Shown in pieces: positions 25,939 through 34,533 of a stretch of 52,413 nucleotides of DNA (position 1 is the stretch's first letter; every line of letters begins with the position of its first letter). Made by a program: the position numbers and the translations under genes. Where the stretch lies: the NCBI GenBank assembly GCA_937872775.1, contig CALMUA010000215.1, positions 1 to 52,413 of the forward strand. The letters are read 5' to 3'. The stretch is from an uncultured Ruminococcus sp. Its GTDB lineage: Bacteria > Bacillota > Clostridia > Oscillospirales > Ruminococcaceae. Below the pieces are notes generated by a model. The model was not told where the DNA came from and did no database searches. It worked only from the letters and a program-made list of their open reading frames with translations.

Positions 25939-26892
25939 TCAGACTGTAAGCTCCGGCTGTTTTACTGATTTGAGTATGTCATCAAGAATAATTTCAGGCG
26001 TGAGATTGTTTATTTTTGCACTTGAACTAAGAATTATCCGGTGTGCAAAAGCATCCTTATACATGTATGAAATATCATCAGGAATTATATAATTACGTCC
26101 TTTGAGCAGCGCTGTTGCCTTTGAAATAGACATAAGGGCCAATGCACCCCTCGGACTTATTCCAAGTTTTATCATCGGATTATTTCTTGTAGCTTCCGCA
26201 AGTCGTGCTATATAAAGATAAATTTTATCATCTACATGTACATTCTCAACTACTTTCTGGAGAACAATAAGATCTTCTGCGTCAGCGATAGCATTAACAT
26301 AATCAAGAGGATTATAATTTGATTTTGCTTTAAGTATTTCTACTTCACTGTTGATATCAGGATAACCCATTGACAGCTTAATCATGAATCTGTCAAGCTG
26401 TGATTCAGGAAGAGCCTGCGTACCAACTGATCCGATAGGATTCTGAGTTGCAATAACAATAAACGGCTTTGGCAGTTCGTGGGTTATACCGTCAACTGTT
26501 ACTTTGCCTTCTTCCATTATTTCCAGAAGAGCAGACTGGGTCTTACTTGATGTTCGGTTTATTTCATCAGCGAGAAGCAGATTGCACATTGATGCTCCGG
26601 GTTTAAAATCAAATGATCCTGTATGTTTATTATATACCGTAAAGCCTGTGACATCAGTAGGAAGAACATCAGGCGTAAATTGTATTCTGTTATGTTCGAG
26701 TGAAAGGCATTTTGAAAATGAAAGGGCCATGGTAGTTTTGCCTACACCAGGTATGTCCTCAATAAGAACATGTCCTTTGGCAAGTATGGCAAGCAGGATC
26801 TTGATAATTACCTTATCTTTTCCAATTACTGCTTTTTTAATCTCGTCTATTATTTCCTTGACTGCTTTAATTGAGTTGTTATTGTCCGTCAA
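25939..26892 (-). CDS. MoxR family AAA+ ATPase
   Basis: A 317-residue AAA+ protein of the MoxR/RavA clade. Walker A is IPGVGKTT (about 47-54), Walker B LLLADEINRT near 107, followed by KTQSALLEIMEEG, sensor 1 FIVIATQNP, and the C-terminal lid with LGISPRGALALM. MoxR proteins act as chaperone-like ATPases that mature or insert partner proteins, usually the DUF58 and transglutaminase proteins encoded with them, as here. The start lacks an ideal ribosome binding site, but AAGGAAG lies upstream. A consensus-like promoter precedes the gene, making it first in the operon. Confidence 0.92.
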   Translation of the reverse strand: MTDNNNSIKAVKEIIDEIKKAVIGKDKVIIKILLAILAKGHVLIEDIPGVGKTTMALSFSKCLSLEHNRIQFTPDVLPTDVTGFTVYNKHTGSFDFKPGASMCNLLLADEINRTSSKTQSALLEIMEEGKVTVDGITHELPKPFIVIATQNPIGSVGTQALPESQLDRFMIKLSMGYPDINSEVEILKAKSNYNPLDYVNAIADAEDLIVLQKVVENVHVDDKIYLYIARLAEATRNNPMIKLGISPRGALALMSISKATALLKGRNYIIPDDISYMYKDAFAHRIILSSSAKINNLTPEIILDDILKSVKQPELTV

Positions 26893-26944
26893 TGTCCGAC
26901 ACTTCCTTAAAATGTATATTTATTATATAACAGTATTGATAATA

Positions 26945-26973
26945 ATTATAGCATTATTTCAATTTTATTTCAA
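26945..26973 (-). promoter_or_regulatory. Promoter of the moxR operon
   Basis: On the minus strand TTGAAA (complement of 26968-26973) and TATAAT (complement of 26945-26950) are spaced by 17 bases, about 53 bases before the moxR start codon. Confidence 0.72.
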
Positions 26974-27013
26974 CTACAAAATTTTTGTATTTTTTCAGGA
27001 GCTTCAGATTAGG

Positions 27014-27042
27014 TTGCGTTATGAGTTGAAAAAAGTTATAAT
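27014..27042 (+). promoter_or_regulatory. Promoter of the LysE-type transporter leader
   Basis: TTGCGT (27014-27019) and TATAAT (27037-27042) are spaced by 17 bases. Transcription would start near 27049, giving a leader of about 180 bases that contains the whole of structured element copy B before the start codon at 27231. Confidence 0.7.
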
Positions 27043-27049
27043 ATATGGT

Positions 27050-27200
27050 ACCGGGCAGTTATATAAATATAACCCGGACAATATGTCACCTGTCTATAAG
27101 GCAGCAGGATCCGTATTCGCTTTGAAGTAGGAGTGCAGATTTCATACTTCAATATAATGTGAATCTTCGCTACACATTATCACAGTAAAAACAGGCAAAC
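27050..27200 (+). promoter_or_regulatory. Dispersed structured element, copy B, in the 5' leader of the LysE-type gene
   Basis: The leader begins with CCGGG/CCCGG (near 27051-27077) and continues with the element proper from about 27072. Hairpin 2 is TTGAAGTA (27122-27129) with TACTTCAA (27145-27152). Hairpin 3 is ATAATGTG (27154-27161) with CACATTAT (27173-27180). The tail GTAAAAACAGGCAAAC matches copy A. Stem sequences differ from copies A and C but remain complementary. A cis-acting leader RNA is plausible; no ligand is known. Confidence 0.6.
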
Positions 27201-27230
27201 TATTATTAAAAAAATATAAGGAAATAAAAA

Positions 27231-27851
27231 ATGAATATATATTTTCAGGGATTAAAATTCGGGATGCTGCTTCAGCTTGCAATAGGCCCTATGTGTCTGA
27301 TGGTGTTTAATACTGCACAAAATTCCGGTTTTCTGCCATCATTGTCTCTTGTTGTGGCTATCGCTCTTGTAGATGCATTTTACATAACTCTTGCAGGCTT
27401 TGGTATAAGTCGTATGCTGGAAAAGAAAAAAATTAAAAATATCTTTAAAATATCAGGTGCCATTGTACTTATTTTATTCGGAATAAATACCATATCAAGT
27501 GTATATGGTGTTAACTTTATACCCGGACTTGGTCTGAATCCCGGTTCACAAGGTGCTTTTGTCAAGGGGATAATTCTTACATTATCAAATCCTGTTACAA
27601 TAGTGTTCTGGGGAAGTGTCCTGACAACAAAAATTATACAGGAGAATTTCACTAAAAAGAAACTGTTTGTTTTTTCGACAGGACTTGTATCAGCTACTGT
27701 ATTTTTTTTATCGTTTATTGCTGTTCTCGGTACCTTACTGTGTCAGTTCATACCTGACAGGATATCCGGAGTTCTTAATATTGTAGTCGGTGTAATAATA
27801 ATATGTTTCGGATTAAAAATGATAGTCAAAAAAGAAAAAAATAATTTGTAA
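27231..27851 (+). CDS. LysE family amino acid/metabolite exporter
   Basis: A 206-residue membrane protein with about six helices. The N-terminal LKFGMLLQLAIGPMCLMVFNTAQNSGFL is the conserved LysE/RhtB block, and the sequence continues with VDAFYITLAGFGISRML and a short charged loop. LysE-type proteins export amino acids or related small molecules; the substrate here is unknown. AAGGAAA precedes the ATG. It is a single gene behind a long structured leader (copy B), so its expression is probably controlled by that RNA or by processing within it. The following operon appears to have its own signals. Confidence 0.85.
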   Translation: MNIYFQGLKFGMLLQLAIGPMCLMVFNTAQNSGFLPSLSLVVAIALVDAFYITLAGFGISRMLEKKKIKNIFKISGAIVLILFGINTISSVYGVNFIPGLGLNPGSQGAFVKGIILTLSNPVTIVFWGSVLTTKIIQENFTKKKLFVFSTGLVSATVFFLSFIAVLGTLLCQFIPDRISGVLNIVVGVIIICFGLKMIVKKEKNNL

Positions 27852-27981
27852 AAATCCCTGTATAATGTACTAAAAAATCCTTTTGTTACGATTTAATAAA
27901 AAAAATCATAAAACTCTATTTACATATTTGTATTTTTAGTGTAAAATATTAAGAGTATGAAATTTTTTGAGAGGTGCTATT

Positions 27982-28689
27982 ATGGACAGAAAATATAATC
28001 GTATTCTGATAAAATTAAGCGGAGAGGCTTTGGCAGGCGCAAAGTCATCCGGATTGGATTTTGATGTAATAACAAATATCTGTAAAAGCATAAAAAAAGC
28101 TGCGGATACAGGCGTTCAGATAGGAATAGTAGTCGGAGGGGGAAACTTCTGGAGAGGACGTTCAAGCGGAGGTATGGACAGAACAACAGCTGACCATATA
28201 GGTATGCTTGCAACTGCAATGAATGCACTTGCAGTATCTGACACATTAAAGTCACTTGGTATGAATGTCAGGGTTCAGACAGCTATTTCAATGATTGAAG
28301 TTGCTGAACCGTTTATCAGAAACAGAGCTGTAAGACACATGGAAAAGGGAAGAGTTGTAATATTCGGATGTGGAACAGGAAGTCCTTTCTTCTCAACAGA
28401 TACAGCTGCAGCATTAAGAGCCGCAGAAATAGAGTCTGATATTCTGTTTAAGGCTACAATGGTTGATGGTGTATACAATAAAGATCCGCATAAGTTTAAT
28501 GATGCTGTAAAATATGATACTATATCATTTGATGAGGTGCTTGCAAAGCAGTTAGGCGTGATGGATGCATCTGCCGCTTCAATGTGCAGGGAAAATAAAA
28601 TCCCGGTACTCGTATTTGATCTTAACAGACCAGATAATATTGTTGACGCTGTACTTGGCGAAAATGTCGGAACAGTGGTTCAGGCATAA
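27982..28689 (+). CDS. pyrH: UMP kinase
   Basis: A 235-residue amino-acid-kinase-fold enzyme that phosphorylates UMP to UDP in pyrimidine nucleotide synthesis. Visible family features are [14 protein letters not shown] at the N-terminus, [12 protein letters not shown], the [15 protein letters not shown] helix and [26 protein letters not shown] at 27967 extends the frame by five codons, but GAGAGGTG lies between it and the ATG at 27982, which fixes the start at 27982. It is the first gene of the translation, envelope and replication operon that runs to polC. The gap to frr is 34 bases. Confidence 0.95.
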   Translation: MDRKYNRILIKLSGEALAGAKSSGLDFDVITNICKSIKKAADTGVQIGIVVGGGNFWRGRSSGGMDRTTADHIGMLATAMNALAVSDTLKSLGMNVRVQTAISMIEVAEPFIRNRAVRHMEKGRVVIFGCGTGSPFFSTDTAAALRAAEIESDILFKATMVDGVYNKDPHKFNDAVKYDTISFDEVLAKQLGVMDASAASMCRENKIPVLVFDLNRPDNIVDAVLGENVGTVVQA

Positions 28690-28723
28690 ATAATAAATAA
28701 TTTAAAGAAAAGAGGAATTTATT

Positions 28724-29278
28724 ATGAAAGAACAGTTAAATTCAGCAAAAGAGAAAATGCAGAAAACTCTTGACAGTCTTGCAAGAGAATTTTCTGCAGT
28801 CAGAGCCGGACGTGCAAATCCAGAGGTGCTTAATAAAGTTCAGGCTGAGTACTGGGGAACAATGACACCTATTTCACAAATGGCATCAATCTCAGTTACA
28901 GAAGCAAGAACATTGCTCATTCAGCCTTATGATATGTCTGCATTAAAGGCAATTGAAAAGGCTATTCAGACATCTGATATTGGTATAAATCCAAATAATG
29001 ACGGAAAGTCAATAAGACTTATATTTCCTCAGCTTACAGAGGAGAGACGTAAGGAACTCTGCAAGAGTATAAAAAAATACGGAGAAGAAGCAAAGATAGC
29101 TGTTCGTACAATAAGACGTGATGTTATGGATAAGTTTAAAACCATGAAGAAAAACACTGAAATCACAGAAGACGATATGAAGCAGTGTGAAAAGGATCTG
29201 CAGAAAGTAGTTGACAAATTCTGTGACGATATAGATTCAATGGTTGCAGCAAAAGAAAAGGAAATTTTGTCTATATAA
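28724..29278 (+). CDS. frr: Ribosome recycling factor
   Basis: A 184-residue protein of standard length for RRF, which with EF-G splits post-termination ribosomes. The three-helix-bundle and hinge sequences are clear: SLAREFSAVRAGRANPEVL, the domain II segment TEARTLLIQPYDMSALKAIEKAI, and the helix ERRKELCKSIKKYGEEAKIAVRTIRRDVMDK. AGAGGA precedes the ATG. It follows pyrH as in most Firmicutes. A 193-base gap before uppS contains the direct repeat ATATCAGAATATTTT near 29299 and 29426 but no gene that I can support. Confidence 0.95.
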   Translation: MKEQLNSAKEKMQKTLDSLAREFSAVRAGRANPEVLNKVQAEYWGTMTPISQMASISVTEARTLLIQPYDMSALKAIEKAIQTSDIGINPNNDGKSIRLIFPQLTEERRKELCKSIKKYGEEAKIAVRTIRRDVMDKFKTMKKNTEITEDDMKQCEKDLQKVVDKFCDDIDSMVAAKEKEILSI

Positions 29279-29471
29279 AAAATATATTTTACAGCAGTAT
29301 ATCAGAATATTTTAATACTTGTTCTGTAATTTCTGATAATTGTATTATTATTAACCAATACATTCTTGAATTTTATAGAACATTTATCTTGGGTTGATTG
29401 CCATTAAGTCCTGAAAAAACAAAATATCAGAATATTTTCTGCTGAAATGAATACTATTGAGTAGGAGAACT

Positions 29472-30194
29472 ATGGCTAAAAATAATAATAATCTGCCTGA
29501 AAATCTTCCGCAGCATATTGGGTTTATAATGGATGGAAACGGAAGATGGGCTAAAAAACGCTTGATGCCAAGAAAAGTCGGACACGTTGAGGGTGCGAAG
29601 ACTTTTAAGAAAATCGTCAGGTACTGCAGAAATATAGGGATAAAATGCATATCATTTTATGCATTTTCCACAGAAAACTGGAAAAGACCAAATGATGAAG
29701 TTGATGCAATAATGAATCTTTTCAGACAGTATATTGATGAGGCAAGAGAACATTTTCTTGAAGAAACAAGAATTGTTTTTCTGGGTGACAAATCTGCACT
29801 TGCTGATGACCTGAGAAAACAGATGAATGATATTGAAGAGGATACCAAGGATTTTGATAAGATGACATTGCTGCTGGCTATAAATTACGGTGGTCGTGAT
29901 GAAATAAAAAATGCTGCAAAGCTTATAGCGCAGAAGGTCAAAAACGGGGAACTTGATCCTGAAGATATTACTGAGGATACGGTTGCAAAAAACTTATATA
30001 CCTATGGGTATCCGGATGTTGATCTCCTTATCCGTCCAAGCGGGGAAATGCGTCTTTCAAATTATCTGATATGGCAGTGTGCATATGCTGAATTTTATTT
30101 TTCAGATGTACTCTGGCCTGATTTTCTACCTGATGAGCTGGATAAAGCATTAATTGAATATGGCAGAAGATCCAGACGCTTTGGGGGTGTATAA
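29472..30194 (+). CDS. uppS: Undecaprenyl diphosphate synthase (cis-prenyltransferase)
   Basis: A 240-residue enzyme that elongates farnesyl diphosphate with isopentenyl diphosphate to make the C55 lipid carrier for peptidoglycan. HIGFIMDGNGRWAKKR contains the catalytic aspartate (Asp21), and YAFSTENWKRP and the C-terminal RPSGEMRLSNYLIWQCAYAEFYF substrate-binding block are intact. A TTG at 29457 would add five residues, but AGGAG sits just upstream of the ATG at 29472, which is the better start. It ends three bases before the cdsA start. Confidence 0.95.
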   Translation: MAKNNNNLPENLPQHIGFIMDGNGRWAKKRLMPRKVGHVEGAKTFKKIVRYCRNIGIKCISFYAFSTENWKRPNDEVDAIMNLFRQYIDEAREHFLEETRIVFLGDKSALADDLRKQMNDIEEDTKDFDKMTLLLAINYGGRDEIKNAAKLIAQKVKNGELDPEDITEDTVAKNLYTYGYPDVDLLIRPSGEMRLSNYLIWQCAYAEFYFSDVLWPDFLPDELDKALIEYGRRSRRFGGV

Positions 30195-30197
30195 TTC

Positions 30198-31022
30198 TTG
30201 GCTACACGTATTATTTCATCCGTTATTGGAATACTAATTGGTGTTGTAGTGCTGTTTCTTTCTGATACTCCGGTTTTAAATGTTGTACTTGCAGTTTTTG
30301 CTGTGATCGGAATATATGAATTATATAAGGCAAATAAATGTCTTGAATACAAAGCAATATCTGTATTAGCATTCTTCTATGGAGCTTCATCTCCTTTTAT
30401 ATGCATGCTTGAAAATCAGATTTATGAAAAAGTATTTACAACAGCTACAATAATAGGCCTTTTTGCTTGCTATTTTTTTGTTCATAAAAAAATGAGCATA
30501 GAAAAATTATTTTATGCAATATGTGTACCTGTTTTTCTGAGTTATTCACTTATATCACTTTATCAGATGCATAAGATGTCAGATGAACACGGGGTTGTAT
30601 TTCTTCTTCTTGCCCTATGCGGCGCATGGATTGCAGATTCAGCTGCATATTTTGTAGGTACATTTTTAGGAAAACATAAGCTTTGTCCTGATATCAGTCC
30701 TAAAAAGACTATAGAAGGCTTTGCCGGAGGCCTTATATTCAATGGTTTGTTCTTTATTATTTTTAATCTGATTTATGTTACTTTTTTTGCAGAAGGATAC
30801 AGTGTTAACTATATCTCTTCATTTTTCCTTGGAGTAACATGCGCTCTTATAGGAACAGTAGGCGATTTGTCAGCTTCACTTATAAAGCGTCAGTGCGGTA
30901 TAAAGGATTTCGGAAAACTGATGCCTGGACATGGCGGTTTTATGGACCGATTTGACAGTGTGCTTTTTGTTGCACCGTTTATGTACATGTATTTGTCATT
31001 GTTTAATATATATTTGATTTAA
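30198..31022 (+). CDS. cdsA: Phosphatidate cytidylyltransferase
   Basis: A 274-residue membrane enzyme that makes CDP-diacylglycerol from phosphatidic acid and CTP. About seven to eight helices are evident. The C-terminal CDP-diglyceride synthetase signature is intact: SLIKRQCGIKDFGKLMPGHGGFMDRFDS. The start is TTG, preceded by GGGGGTGT overlapping the end of uppS, so translation is probably coupled. The gene is followed by a modest hairpin before dxr. Confidence 0.93.
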   Translation: MATRIISSVIGILIGVVVLFLSDTPVLNVVLAVFAVIGIYELYKANKCLEYKAISVLAFFYGASSPFICMLENQIYEKVFTTATIIGLFACYFFVHKKMSIEKLFYAICVPVFLSYSLISLYQMHKMSDEHGVVFLLLALCGAWIADSAAYFVGTFLGKHKLCPDISPKKTIEGFAGGLIFNGLFFIIFNLIYVTFFAEGYSVNYISSFFLGVTCALIGTVGDLSASLIKRQCGIKDFGKLMPGHGGFMDRFDSVLFVAPFMYMYLSLFNIYLI

Positions 31023-31030
31023 ATTATCGG

Positions 31031-31060
31031 GCTAACAGATTAATATTTGTTAGCTCTTTG
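31031..31060 (+). terminator. Weak intra-operon hairpin after cdsA
   Basis: GCTAACA (31031-31037) pairs with TGTTAGC (31048-31054), followed by TCTTTGGATTTT. It could attenuate transcription between cdsA and dxr, but the short T tract makes strong termination unlikely. Confidence 0.4.
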
Positions 31061-31127
31061 GATTTTCAAAGCTTTGTGCTGAGAAGCAGAGCGTATATAC
31101 TGTTTTACATAGGAAAGGGACGGACGT

Positions 31128-32267
31128 ATGAAAAAAATTTCAGTACTAGGATCTACTGGTTCTATAGGAGTGCAGTCGCTGGATGTTGCAAGACTGCATA
31201 AACTTGATGTTAAAGCAATTGCTGCTAACAGCAGCTACAAAGTTCTTGAAGAGCAGGCACGTGAATTTTCGCCTGAATATGTATGTATCTTTAATGATAA
31301 ATATTATTTACAGCTTAAACATTCTCTTTCTGATATGCCTATAAAGGTTCTTTCAGGAATGGAAGGGTTATGTCAGATAGCTGCAGATAAAGATACAGAT
31401 ATTATACTTAATTCTGTAGTTGGAATGGTCGGGCTTCTTCCGACTCTTACAGCTATAGAAAACGGAAACGATGTTGCTCTTGCAAATAAGGAAACACTTG
31501 TTGCCGGAGGCGGAATAGTAATGTCAGCCGCTCAGAAAAACAATGTAAAAATATTGCCTGTTGACAGTGAACATTCAGCCATATTCCAGAGCCTTCAGGG
31601 AAATGACATGAATAAGATAAATAAAATTATTCTCACTGCATCAGGCGGGCCTTTCTTCGGAAAGAACAAAAGAGAACTTCAGAATGTTACTGTTGAACAG
31701 GCACTCAATCATCCTAACTGGAGCATGGGAAATAAAATCACAATTGACTCTGCAACACTTATGAACAAAGGACTTGAATTTATTGAGGCAAAGTGGCTTT
31801 TTGATCTTGAACCTGAACAGATCGAAATTGTCGTACACAGACAGAGTGTTCTTCATTCTGCTGTAGAATATAAGGATTTTTCAATAATAGGTCAGATGGG
31901 TGCACCGGATATGAGAATACCTATTCAATATGCGTTAATGTATCCTCAGAGAATACAATGTCCTGCAAAACGCCTGTCACTTACTGACTGCGGAACGCTT
32001 ACGTTTGAAAAACCGGATTATGATACATTTGAATGTCTTTCAGTATGCATAGATGCAGTTAAAAGAGGAGGGGCATATCCATGTATAGCAAATGCAGCAA
32101 ATGAAGAGGCTGTCAGATACTTCTTTGAAAATAAAATCAGCTTTTTAAAAATAGGTGAACTTGTAAAAGCAGCTGTTGATAATTTCTCATATTATGATAT
32201 TCAAAAATATGATGATGTTGTTTCAGCTGACAGAATGGCAAGAGAATTTGTTAAATCTAAAATATAG
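31128..32267 (+). CDS. dxr: 1-deoxy-D-xylulose 5-phosphate reductoisomerase
   Basis: A 379-residue enzyme of the MEP isoprenoid pathway that converts DXP to 2-C-methylerythritol 4-phosphate with NADPH. The NADPH-binding LGSTGSIGVQSLD is at the N-terminus; ALANKETLVAGG, PVDSEHSAIFQ (metal and substrate) and ASGGPFF are intact, as is the C-terminal helical domain. AAAGGGACGG precedes the ATG. It shares the operon with ispG, another MEP enzyme, and with uppS, which consumes the product, so isoprenoid supply is grouped here. Confidence 0.95.
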   Translation: MKKISVLGSTGSIGVQSLDVARLHKLDVKAIAANSSYKVLEEQAREFSPEYVCIFNDKYYLQLKHSLSDMPIKVLSGMEGLCQIAADKDTDIILNSVVGMVGLLPTLTAIENGNDVALANKETLVAGGGIVMSAAQKNNVKILPVDSEHSAIFQSLQGNDMNKINKIILTASGGPFFGKNKRELQNVTVEQALNHPNWSMGNKITIDSATLMNKGLEFIEAKWLFDLEPEQIEIVVHRQSVLHSAVEYKDFSIIGQMGAPDMRIPIQYALMYPQRIQCPAKRLSLTDCGTLTFEKPDYDTFECLSVCIDAVKRGGAYPCIANAANEEAVRYFFENKISFLKIGELVKAAVDNFSYYDIQKYDDVVSADRMAREFVKSKI

Positions 32268-32288
32268 AAACCTAAGGAGTAATTTTTT

Positions 32289-33392
32289 ATGAATATAATT
32301 ATTGCATTAATCGTATTCGGAATTCTTGTTGCTATTCATGAGTTCGGACATTTTGCTGTAGCAAAGCTGAGTGGAATCAGGGTAAATAAATTTGCAATCG
32401 GGATGGGCCCGAGGATTGTAAAATTCACCAAAGGAGAAACAGAATATTCTCTCAGATTATTTCCTGTTGGTGGTTTTTGCGCAATGGAGGGTGAGGATGA
32501 ACATAGTGATGATCCAAGGGCGTTTCATAATAAACCAGTTATCAACAGGATAGGCGTTGTAGTTGCCGGTGCAGTCATGAACCTTTTACTTGGATTTGTT
32601 GTGGCAATTATTATGACATGCGTTACTGATAAGATACCTACCAACACTATTGTAAAATTTGAAAAAAACGCAATGAGTGAACAGACAGGTCTCCAGATAG
32701 ACGATGAAATAGTTAAAATGGACAATATGAGAATATTCACAAATCAGGATATTGCCTATAAACTCAGTAACACTGCTGATGGTGTTTTTGATCTTGTTGT
32801 AAAAAGAGACGGAAAGAAAGTTAATCTTGATGACGTTAAATTTTATGATTCATATTATTACTATGTAGAAAAGAATAATGGAGAAAACGAAAAGGATAAG
32901 TATGTAAAATTTGAAACCAAAGAAGAGTATACAGGAACTGAGGAGCTTAAACTGGCTGAAAGCAGATATGATTTCTTTGTTAACGTTGAAAAGGAGAAAA
33001 CTATACCTGTTATAATAGGTTATTCATTCAGAAATACACTTACACTTGCAAGACTGATATGGATCTCACTGATAGATCTTGTAACCGGACAGTATGGTCT
33101 GAATGATCTGTCAGGACCAGTTGGAATCGTAACTGCAATAGGTGAAGTAAGAGCATATGGTTTTGAAAGCCTTCTGCAGCTTGTTGCCATGATAACCATA
33201 AACCTTGGAATATTTAATTTGCTTCCACTTCCTGCACTTGACGGAGGAAGACTGGTATTTTTAATTATTGAAGCAATAAGAAAGAAACCTATACCGCCTG
33301 AAAAGGAAGGAATGGTCCATTTTATAGGCCTTGCGCTTCTTATGCTGCTTATGATAGTTGTAACAATAAATGATGTAAAAAAATTGTTTTAA
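32289..33392 (+). CDS. rseP: Site-2 metalloprotease, RseP/RasP family
   Basis: A 367-residue intramembrane zinc protease. HEFGH at residues 17-21 in the first helix gives two zinc ligands and the catalytic Glu18. A PDZ-like domain (about 120-180) follows, and LLPLPALDGGRL near residue 312 provides the third ligand Asp. The longer-than-usual charged insert NGENEKDKYVKFETKEEYTG lies after the PDZ region. Such proteases clear signal peptides and cleave anti-sigma factors, so the membrane protein at 7219-8388 is a conceivable substrate, although nothing here shows it. CTAAGGAG is the ribosome binding site, eight or nine bases before the ATG. Confidence 0.93.
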   Translation: MNIIIALIVFGILVAIHEFGHFAVAKLSGIRVNKFAIGMGPRIVKFTKGETEYSLRLFPVGGFCAMEGEDEHSDDPRAFHNKPVINRIGVVVAGAVMNLLLGFVVAIIMTCVTDKIPTNTIVKFEKNAMSEQTGLQIDDEIVKMDNMRIFTNQDIAYKLSNTADGVFDLVVKRDGKKVNLDDVKFYDSYYYYVEKNNGENEKDKYVKFETKEEYTGTEELKLAESRYDFFVNVEKEKTIPVIIGYSFRNTLTLARLIWISLIDLVTGQYGLNDLSGPVGIVTAIGEVRAYGFESLLQLVAMITINLGIFNLLPLPALDGGRLVFLIIEAIRKKPIPPEKEGMVHFIGLALLMLLMIVVTINDVKKLF

Positions 33393-33405
33393 TATATTTT
33401 AAAAT

Positions 33406-33432
33406 ACAGGGCAAATAAAGCCCTGTTTGCCT
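33406..33432 (+). terminator. Small GC hairpin between rseP and ispG
   Basis: ACAGGGC (33406-33412) pairs with GCCCTGT (33420-33426), followed by TTGCCTTTGC. The T tract is too interrupted for a confident terminator; it may be an attenuation or processing site inside the operon. Confidence 0.4.
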
Positions 33433-33475
33433 TTGCAGATAAAAAACAACAGATGAAACATGGAGGGAATTTTAT

Positions 33476-34513
33476 ATGAGAAATGTAAAACCTGTTAAAC
33501 TTAAGGATCTGACATTTGATGGCAGGCATATTTATATTCAGTCAATGCTTAATACAAAATCCATAGATATTGACGGAAGTGTAAGACAGGCGGTAGAGCT
33601 TGAAAAGGCAGGCTGTGAGATTATTCGTGCAGCAATTCCTGATAAGGACGCAATAGCTCTGATACCTGCAATAAAATCTGCAGTAAATATTCCTCTTGTT
33701 GCTGATATACATTTTGATTACAGACTTGCACTGTCAGCAGTTGATGCAGGAATTGATAAGATAAGAATTAATCCCGGAAACATAGGAGACACGGATAGAG
33801 TAAAAGCAGTTGCAAATGCTTGTGCCAATAAAAACATTCCTATAAGAATAGGTGTTAATTCCGGTTCTGTTGAAAAAGATATCCTTGCAAAATTCGGTGG
33901 TCCGACACCTGAAGCATTGGTAGAAAGTGCAATGAATCATGTTAAAATGCTCAACAGATTTGACTTTGATGATATTGTTATATCTATAAAATCTTCAAAT
34001 GTCAAAAACATGATACAAGCATACAGAAAAATGGCTCAGACAGCTGATTATCCGCTTCATCTTGGGGTTACAGAAGCCGGAACAGAACGAATGGGAATAA
34101 TAAAATCATCTGTAGGAATAGGTTCGCTGCTTGCAGATGGAATAGGTGAAACGATAAGGGTTTCACTTACTGGCGACCCGGTGCGTGAGGTATACGCTGC
34201 ACGTGATATTCTTAAAAGTCTTGAACTCAGAGGGGGACCGCAGCTTGTTTCATGTCCGACATGCGGAAGAACAAGAATAGATCTTATAGGTCTTGCAAAT
34301 CAAGTTGAAAAAGAGCTTGAAAATATTCAAAAGGATATAAAAGTTGCAGTAATGGGATGCATAGTAAACGGTCCTGGTGAAGCAAAGGAAGCTGATATCG
34401 GAATTGCAGGTGGGGAAGGCTGTGCTGTTCTTTTTAAAAAAGGTAAAATAATAAAAAAAGTGCCTGAGTCTGATATATTAAGTGAATTGATGAAGGAAAT
34501 AAATAATATGTAA
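33476..34513 (+). CDS. ispG: 4-hydroxy-3-methylbut-2-enyl diphosphate synthase
   Basis: A 345-residue iron-sulfur enzyme of the MEP pathway that makes HMBPP. The N-terminal TIM-barrel part has VADIHFDYRLAL and KIRINPGNIGD. The C-terminal cluster domain has SCPTCGRTRIDL (two cysteines three apart) and GCIVNGPGEAKEADIG (third cysteine, glutamate ligand), as in the short bacterial form. GGAGGG precedes the ATG. The gap to polC is 20 bases. It complements dxr upstream. Confidence 0.95.
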   Translation: MRNVKPVKLKDLTFDGRHIYIQSMLNTKSIDIDGSVRQAVELEKAGCEIIRAAIPDKDAIALIPAIKSAVNIPLVADIHFDYRLALSAVDAGIDKIRINPGNIGDTDRVKAVANACANKNIPIRIGVNSGSVEKDILAKFGGPTPEALVESAMNHVKMLNRFDFDDIVISIKSSNVKNMIQAYRKMAQTADYPLHLGVTEAGTERMGIIKSSVGIGSLLADGIGETIRVSLTGDPVREVYAARDILKSLELRGGPQLVSCPTCGRTRIDLIGLANQVEKELENIQKDIKVAVMGCIVNGPGEAKEADIGIAGGEGCAVLFKKGKIIKKVPESDILSELMKEINNM

Positions 34514-34533
34514 ATTTGAACAGGAGAATTTTA

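Noticed and set aside
26504-27130. Plus-strand 208-residue ORF
   Set aside because: Most of it is antisense to moxR and the remainder covers the moxR and lysE promoters; no ribosome binding site or recognisable domain.
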